The notes beneath the pieces were generated by a model. The model made no database searches. It was not told the DNA's origin and worked only from the letters and a program-made list of their open reading frames with translations. A DNA stretch of 64,000 nt from Polytrichum commune (Eukaryota > Streptophyta > Polytrichopsida > Polytrichales > Polytrichaceae). This document shows, piece after piece, positions 36,190-64,000 of the stretch (position 1 is the stretch's first letter; the number at the start of each line of letters is the position of its first letter). The translations under genes were made by a program, and so were the position numbers. The DNA lies in the NCBI GenBank assembly GCA_950295325.1, contig OX485803.1, forward strand, positions 9,796,001-9,860,000, read 5' to 3'.

Positions 36190-37990
36190 GCAATAGTTGC
36201 AGCCTTGGGTACTCACCGGCTTATAATTTCTTGTGGGATGCAGGTTGCATCTGAAGTTGTTGGAGGATTGAAGAGAGGAAATTGGACTTAGTGCAAATCA
36301 TGGATAATGGGTGCCTTAAGGTTTTCAAGCTTGGGCTCATAGATTAAGGCTGCAGCGATGGGCCGAATGAATTTACTTAGTCGCGGTGCCATTCATGGGC
36401 AGAGATCATGTGAATGTATGGGTGTTGGGTTTAGGGTTTAGGAATTTTTGCATGAGCTTGTTGCAGGGTTGAGAGGAATTAGTTGGAAAAATTGCGAAGG
36501 GGTGCCAATCTTCCAAGCTGGGGGCTCATATATAGAAGGCTGCAGTGATAGTGGGCCAAGTGGAAGTAGTAGTGCAATTCATGGGTGGAGATTGACATGT
36601 GAATGTTTGGGGTTTTAGGCGTGGATTAATGATTGTCAGTGTGGTGCTGGTTGAAAGAGGTGTTGCACGATATATGGGAGGTTCGAATTAGTGCAAGTTG
36701 GAATTAGTTGCATGATCATGGGAAGTTGGAAGAAGTGCTGGCAAATGTTCAAGATTACAGGAGTGATGATGGGGCCAAGTGCAAATGAGCAGTGCAAATC
36801 AAGGGTAGTTCAATTCTGATGTGAATGTTTGGGGTAAAATTGGCCGTGGTTTTCTTGTGTTCAGATGCTGGTTGAATGACGTGGTTGCAGGATCAAGAGG
36901 ACATTTGGAAGTAGTGACAAGCCTGGGTGTCAAATGATGAAGCTTGCGCGCAGGGCTAATGGAAGGCTAGCTGCAACGGGGGAGCAGTAGGGAAGTAGAC
37001 CTGCAATTTTTGGGTGGAGATTCACATATGAATGTTTGGGGTTTTGGCTGGGCGTGGATTAATTCTGGCGGGTTGCAGCAGAATTGAGAAGAACTAGTTC
37101 GCTGGAATTAGTGCAAGGGGTGCCAATTGTTCAAGATTACAGGGCTCATGGAAGGTGGCTGCAGTACTGATGGGCCAAGTGGAATAACTACAAAGTGCAA
37201 TTCATGCGGACAGATTCCTTAGATGTGAATGTCAGCCTGGGTACATGTACTACTCACCTCCTTACTTTCTTGTGCAAGGGGTGCCAAATGTTGAAGCTTG
37301 GGCTCATGGAAGGCTGGGCCAAGTGAAGTGTGAATTGGTAATAGGGTAATTCATAGGTAAAGATGCAGATGTGAATGTTTACGGTTTTGGGCATGGATTT
37401 CTGGTGGGATGCTGATCGCAGCTGGCTGGTGCAGGATTGAGAGGAACTTGGAAGTGTAAGGGGTGCCAAATTGTCAAGCTTGGGATCATGGAAGGCTGGG
37501 CCAAGTGAAGTGTGAACTAGTAGTACAGTTATTCATAGATAGAGAGATGCAGATGTGAATGTTTAGGGTTCTGGGCATGGATTTCTTGTGTGATGCAGAT
37601 GTGCATGATTAGGGTTTAAGGCATGGGTTTCTTGTGTAATGCTGATCGCAGCTAACTGGTGCAGGATTGAGAGGAACTCGGAAGTGACAAGGGGTGCCAA
37701 ATGTTGAAGCTTTGGTTTATGGAAGCTGGCTGCAGTTCTGATGGGCCAAATGAAATCAGTAAATGCAATTCAGATGCGAATGTTAGGTCGGCGTACAAGT
37801 ACTACTCACAGCCGTGCTTTCTTGTCATATGATGCAGCTTGCAGCTGTTGGATTGAGAAAGAAAGGGGGGTGGGGGAAGGGAGAGGGGGGGCAAATGCAG
37901 AAGCTTGCAGGGCCAAGTGAGACTGCAATCAGTTCATCATCACGTGTGGAAATATATGCATGTGGATGTTAATTAGGGTTTGTGGAGCGA
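36190..37990. repeat. Tandem array immediately upstream of the ADH-like gene
   Basis: About eight or nine diverged units of roughly 150-220 bp. Landmarks recur in order: GTGAATGTTTGGGGTTTTGG, TTTCTTGTG, GCAGGATTGAGAGGAA, AGGGGTGCCAAATGTT, GAAGCTTGGGCTCATGGAAG and GGGCCAAGTG. The GTGAATGT landmark appears near 36412, 36599, 36821, 37030, 37225, 37371, 37554, 37776 and 37960. The array ends about 350 bp before the start codon, so it probably supplies or overlaps the promoter. No protein is encoded. Confidence 0.5.
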
Positions 37991-38335
37991 CAGATGCCAG
38001 GTGGTATACAAAGGCAGGCAGGTCACAAGGGGTGTGGCCTGAGGTTGTTATACCTCTTGGGCATGTAGGGACACCAATTTCTCACCGCAATTGCTAATTT
38101 CGCAGTGCAGGAGCTGAAACATGGAATAAAACCCATCCCAACTCGTCGTCGTCATCAACAGAGTAGATTGAGAGAGATTCTTCATACATACATACATACA
38201 TACATAAACATCATCATCGAAGAAGTCTGAATCATTAACAAGTCTACCGCTGCTTGAGGATTGAAAGATCAGGAAACTTGAAGAGTGAAGCAGGCTGAGG
38301 GTAGAGAGACTAGAGTTGGGGTGCAATAATAAGCC

Positions 38336-59115
<20,780 letters not shown>

Positions 59116-60154
59116 GCTACTTAAAAGTTAGCAAAACCCTAAGTAAGGTGATGTCGGTGGTAAGCCTCGGACCATTTCAAACACTTGAGGAGGGCATGTA
59201 AAGACTTTGAACAACTTTGCATGTTACTATCCAAAGCAATAGCCAAATTAGTACTAGGTATGTGAAATACCAACTCAACGTGTAGGGTGAGTTGAGGCCA
59301 CCCACTCAAACAAAATATATGGAAAAAAAATTGTATTTAGTAAACACAACCTTCCATATATATCATTTTTATGTATTAAATGCACTAAGTCATATCTTCT
59401 TGAATATGTAAGGAAAGGTGTGTTGAACTTATGTGGCTACTTGTCGAGTGGTATATGGTAAGGTTTGAAGTTATGAGTGGACACCAAATAGACGTCGTGT
59501 GTCAATATGATGAGATTTGACTATGTGCTCAGAATATATTGACCATTCTAGGTTCAACAATGAATGAAATTGAGAGGACCTATGTGACCATTTAAAGGGA
59601 AAGAGAATCTTGACTTTGATCTCCCCTATCACTCTTGCAACTCAACTCCGATTTTGAAACTCGTTGAAATGACACGTAGTATGATGTGCAATTACTAGGT
59701 AATAAAAATGAGTCATAGAGCCTTGTTGGGTACAAGCAAGGCATGGGGACCTTACATGGTTACTCTTCTTAGTTGGGCATTGATACTTGCAATTTCATGA
59801 ATTTTGATATTTGGTGTTGACAAGCTTTTATCCAAAGCTTAAAATATTGAGAGCTTGACCAACCTTCTAGCTTTTAATAGTTTGAGCAGGTGTAAAGTGT
59901 CCATGCTAAAACCGATATACCAAGCTTGGAGTCAAAATAAACAAAGGTGATGTCCTCACAAGGCAAAGTAAGCTTGTGAGCTCATTGGCTTGGGGCCCAC
60001 AAAATGAGAGCTCCAACACTCAAAAAAATTTAGCTACTTCCATTAGGTAGATTAGGGTTTGGCCAAAAATTTGTTGAAAATGACAAACAAACTTGTCATA
60101 GTCATTTTATAAGGGACTTGTTGAGGCAACATGTTAGTGATGCAACTCCAATAT
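59116..60154. other. 3' flank of ADH-like gene; dispersed repeat at 59440-59690
   Basis: No polyadenylation signal could be assigned with confidence. An ACTACGTGCTC-family repeat copy lies at about 59440-59690 (GATGAGATTTGACTATGTGC, GAGAGGACCTATGTGACCA). Confidence 0.5.
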
Positions 60155-60881
60155 AAGGTAGAGGGTGCTTAAACCAACACTTTAACCTATTGCACATACA
60201 TATGGCTACATGGTTCATATATATATATATAAGCCTTTGTTCTAAACATAGGTATAAATAAAGGGAAAATAGCCTCAATTAGATATTTGATGAATATTCA
60301 AAGTCAAAACCACTAGCTTCCTAAAACCAATATATAGGCCCCATGTATGACGACCTTGAATATGATGAGGACCCCCACCTTCATTGCCTAGAACCAACAC
60401 AACATAGTTGGGTAGTAGATCCAAGCTAGATCAAAGACCAACTAGTAACGGTGCGCAAAGCCACATGGCCACCTCCATGATCCCACCTAGTTCGCTTGCA
60501 AAACCATCACCTTGCATCCTGAGTACTAGCCCCCTTTGTGCTTTGTGGGCCTACCTCCGTGACTTTGTGAATAGAATGGCTATAATCCCCCCCCCCCCTT
60601 CCCCCCGTAGTGTATAAAATGGCTAGAACATGCATTGACAAGCCACCTTAAACCCACCTTAAACCAACCCAAGATAGAGTGGATCATGTTACCTACCCTA
60701 CATGAAGGTAGTGGAGGTCGCTCTGAGGTGGCGCCACTAATGGCACCTAAAAGCGTCAGTCCATGGGCCCATACACTCCTACATCATGGGGAACGCTTCA
60801 AGGTAGTAGAGTGTTGGTGATTGGGAGACGTTTATAGGTGTTGATTTTGGGTGAAGTGTCAGTTTTAGCACCCTCTACCTT
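60155..60881. mobile_element. Non-autonomous TIR element, ~725-bp family, copy B
   Basis: Starts AAGGTAGAGGGTGCTTAAAC and ends TTTTAGCACCCTCTACCTT. The interior is the reverse complement of copy A (11924-12647), including a C12 run at 60587-60598 corresponding to G12 in copy A. A (TA)n tract near 60219-60231 has expanded. No transposase frame. Confidence 0.5.
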
Positions 60882-60916
60882 AAACTTGAAGCTCGAGTAT
60901 AAAGTGGATTTGCATG

Positions 60917-61286
60917 GGCACCACGGGCCTTGGCTTGGTGGTTAGGGCTCATGGCCCCCAATGAGGAGGTTGTGGGTTCTATTCCCCATGCCGGCGTGGT
61001 GCTCACCACCTTAGTCCACCCAACTATGGTGGGGGGTCCTTGGACCTTGTTGTATGGGTACCTCAAAGCCCTTTGGGGGGATATCATGTCCGGTATCTTC
61101 AAGGCACTAGTGGCTAGCTAGGACCTAGTATAGTGTGTCACTACAGTGTCCATCCTCGAAAGGGGAGAGTAGTATTGTCCCAATGTCCCCTTGTCCAGTG
61201 GGCATCGGGTCATTGGCATTACGAACGGACACTTTATTCACGCCGGCCCCTTGCTAAAAAGGGACCAGAGTTTCTATCTATCTATC
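60917..61286 (+). mobile_element. tRNA-derived SINE with 12-bp target duplication
   Basis: A 370-bp element flanked by TGGATTTGCATG (60905-60916 and 61287-61298). An A box TGGCTTGGTGG at 60931-60941 and a B box GGTTCTATTCC at 60975-60985, 33 bp apart, fit an internal RNA polymerase III promoter from a tRNA ancestor. The 3' end is a (TCTA)n tail instead of poly-A. Open frames inside are incidental. This is the clearest SINE in the window. Confidence 0.5.
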
Positions 61287-61619
61287 TGGATTTGCATGAA
61301 CAAGTGTGAGTAAGAGGCTCCCGACCAATTAGAAGTCTCCAACTTTGTTGGAATCCTCAACCTCTCTAGTATAAAGTTGACCTCTTGGACGCCATTGAAG
61401 AATGTTGAGGGTTCAAGCTCTTGTTTAGAGGGCTTTCAAACACGCTTCCGCTTTTCATCGGCTTTTAATTGACACCAATTCCCCCCTTGGTATCTCAACC
61501 TCAACAGTGATTGAAAGTTTGTCAAAGTATCAAACTCCCAAAAATTGCAAATCAACCTCACAACACCAACTCTCAATCATGTGGGCTCTACATAACCACT
61601 CTCCTTGATCCAACACCTT

Positions 61620-62860
61620 TATTTGAGTGGTACATGCCAAGGCTTCAAGTTGTAGTTAACAACTAACCCTTAACAACACATGTTACAATGGGATCAAACT
61701 ACGTGCTTGAAATACGAACACTATTATGATTTAATAGCGAACACAATTGGGAGGGCCTCTATGATCACTTGAAGGTGAGAATGTTGACTTTGGCCTCTTA
61801 CAATTGTTTGCATCTGAACTCCGATTACAAAACTTGGTTTTATACTCTTCGTGGTTTGCAATTGCTAACCATATGAGACAATCATCAGTCCAATCCAACA
61901 CCTATAATTGTTTATGGAGTTGGAAGTGTAAAGGGGCCCTTCAGGCTTTAAGATGAATCCATTACTTTTTAAACCATGGGTACCTCATTGGCAAAATACT
62001 AGAAATAGGGTGAGAGACATAATATAGGGCACACTTTATTTTTGCAAGCACTTTTTTTAAGAAATATTCAATGTAATAAAGCCACACATGTGATGAATTG
62101 AACAACAATTAAGAAGCATATTTTGAATTAACATAGGATGTAGTATAAATGGGAAAAATTAAGTTCAACTACCAAAGGGTGCAAGATAATGAGGCAAAGT
62201 AGAAGTAGAGAAGAATAAAACAGGGTACTAAAAATAGACAATTATGAGATAAATAGCCCCCCCTATGATCAGGGAGAACTGGTAATTAGTTACAGATGAG
62301 CCAGTTGAGTTTGAGAAATAACTAGTTGAAGTTCGAGACTTCAGGAGAATTACCAACCATTTTAGAGGAATTTTTGGAATATACCTCAAATTAATATAGA
62401 AAAAACGAAGGATATCAACAAAAAAACTAAAAAAAAACTTATGAGATGGTGAGATACCTTATTGAACTATAGAATCTGAAGTAGACTTTTATATTTATTT
62501 TTATGAAGTTTTCATCTTTACACACTAAAAATTATGTACACCTTGTGCAATCACTCTTCATGTATAAATATCTAGATTTAAGTGCTATATTTCAAGGCTT
62601 GTTGCTAAGAACAAACACCAAATATTACACACATTTGACATGAGGTTGGACCATGTGCTCAAAATATAGACACCACTCTAAGTTCAATTCTTACCACGTT
62701 GGGGGGGGGGCACTTTTATGTTATCACCAAAGGAGGAAGAGAATCCTCACTTCACCCTCTCATAATTTTTGCATCTCAACTTCAATTCTGAAACTCAAAA
62801 TAACAATATGTGTAATTTGGTGATTGTGTGTAAAGTTGGAAGTGCCCACAATAGGACCAC
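61620..62860. repeat. Dispersed repeats: ACTACGTGCTC family (two copies) and ACCGGTT family
   Basis: Copies of the ACTACGTGCTC repeat at about 61620-61930 and 62590-62860 flank a plus-orientation ACCGGTT repeat at about 62270-62420 (GAGCCAGTTGAGTTTGAGAA, GAATATACCTCAAATTAATA). A G10 run lies at 62701-62710. No gene is seen. Confidence 0.5.
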
Positions 62861-63029
62861 ATGCCTACCTTAGCTCAAAGGGGGTCTTCACACTTCAAGT
62901 GAGTCAAAAGTTGAATCAAAGTCCAATCAATTTCGTTTATTTTTCTTTACTGAAACACATGAAATAGACAATCCAATGATGATCTCTTGATCCCAACCAA
63001 AGACACTAATATGTGCAATTCGGTTGCAA

Positions 63030-63230
63030 CTCACAAATAGGTTTCCTCTTTACCCATGCCAATTACCTTGAATCAAAAAATCATATCACCAAAACCTATA
63101 ACTTTGTTAATTCATCCATATAGCAACCACAAGAAAATATATTTTTTGTTAATAGTATTTCATTATTGTGGTAATAAATACCTCAAGTAGTGTGGAACGT
63201 CAATAAATTAGGGTGGGACAACCTGATTAC
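63030..63230. repeat. Dispersed repeat, partner of 28490-28690
   Basis: Shares ACCCATGCCAATTACCTTGA, ATAGCAACCACAAGA and ATTATTGTGGTAATAAATAC with the copy at 28490-28690, same orientation. No protein or element ends are identified. Confidence 0.5.
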
Positions 63231-63558
63231 ACGTATTGGTGTAAGTATAAGGTAGATGGGTCATAAATGACAACCTTTCCTGACTCGCGTTCTCCTAGGA
63301 TATGAAATTGTACCAAATGGTTAGCAAATCCCAGTCGAGGCCATAGACCTTTCCTCATAATTTCTGGAATCCATATGAATATCTTATTCATCATCAAAGT
63401 GAACACTCTCGCACTCATTGAGTAGTCATATGGGTCCTTCCAATTATGTCAACAATTGAGCTCATAATGGTTATCATATTTTGAAGCTTGCACTTCATTA
63501 ATCTCTTCTCAAACACACGTCATTTTCGTATTTGTTCTTGGAGCCACACCAAAAACCA

Positions 63559-63903
63559 CCCTGGGCTACATCACATCTTCATTCAGCTAGGCCCCGCCCC
63601 TCCCACGCCTTCTTCACTACCTGCACATTCATGGGAACTCTTCCCCATTAGGAACCAATGTGACTATACTCGGCCACTTAAGCCATCAAGCTCCTTTGGC
63701 ATGTGCAGGGACTCCATCAGTTAACTTGGGAATAATGAAACTGAGGTCAACTTGAATATTTGTAATTCTGACCAGGTATTGTCACATTGGTTCCCAACGA
63801 GGAAGAGTTCCCACGTACGTAGGTGCGGGCAAGAAGACCAGGCAGTGAAGGAGGCGTGGGAGGGGCAGGGCCCAGCCGAATGAAGATGTGATCTAGCCCG
63901 GGC
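63559..63903. repeat. Long inverted repeat near the right edge
   Basis: Arms of about 115 bp, 63559-63673 and 63786-63903, are reverse complements with few differences: TCACATCTTCATTCAGCTAG against GCCGAATGAAGATGTGATC, CCCTCCCACGCCTTCTTCAC against GAAGGAGGCGTGGGAGGGG, and GAACCAATGTGAC against GTCACATTGGTTC. The spacer is about 110 bp. GC-rich arms would make a stable hairpin. It is probably a foldback MITE; no clear target duplication. Confidence 0.5.
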
Positions 63904-64000
63904 CCACCAAACCACATACCACTCAAACATAGGGCGTCCTTTTTAAGATACGTAATGTAACCGAATTAGGCACGTCGACGTTACACATACGATAGTTGGT

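Noticed and set aside
60875-61121. Short frames on both strands near 61 kb
   Set aside because: They fall inside a SINE, whose tRNA-like boxes and target duplication explain the sequence.

Overview
The window is nuclear DNA of a land plant. Two genes can be reconstructed exon by exon, and both look plant-specific: an ABCB6/ABCB20-type ABC transporter on the minus strand, running off the left edge, and a complete 10-exon, 9-intron alcohol dehydrogenase-like gene on the plus strand, the intron number typical of plant ADH genes. I could not fix the species. The long, transposon-filled introns and many poly-G/C runs suggest a medium-to-large, repeat-rich genome.

Layout. Positions 1-5744 (minus) hold the first ten coding exons of the ABCB gene, about 832 residues: first transmembrane domain, first nucleotide-binding domain and linker. 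Upstream lie a leader with no recognised gene, a ~165-bp tandem array (6.64-7.54 kb), a GC-rich stretch and a ~450-bp tandem duplication (8.6-9.5 kb). From 9.5 to 16.9 kb there are only repeats: a SINE-like element, a ~725-bp inverted-repeat element, a decayed transposon-like ORF and a six-unit satellite-like array. At 16,961-23,513 sits an intact Ty1/copia retrotransposon with apparently identical 355-bp LTRs, a TAATT target duplication and one 1568-codon gag-pol ORF. From 23.5 to 36 kb there are mostly short non-autonomous DNA transposons (MITEs), some nested.

The ADH-like gene spans 38,336-59,115 but encodes only 383 residues. Its 5' flank is a tandem array (36.2-38.0 kb). Its first intron holds a phase-matched second copy of exon 1 followed by a decaying ~175-bp array of exon-1-like units. 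Later introns are swollen by MITEs, a SINE with a 16-bp target duplication, and a three-level nest of insertions (50.5-52.0 kb). After the gene come a second copy of the ~725-bp element, a tRNA-derived SINE with a 12-bp target duplication, dispersed repeats and a ~120-bp-arm inverted repeat near the right edge.

The two genes have no evident functional link. The most interesting biology is the ADH-like protein, whose NAD-specifying Asp is replaced by Ala followed by Arg, a change that suggests NADP(H) use; its candidate alternative first exon; and the nested transposon stratigraphy. I found no convincing new multi-gene system.
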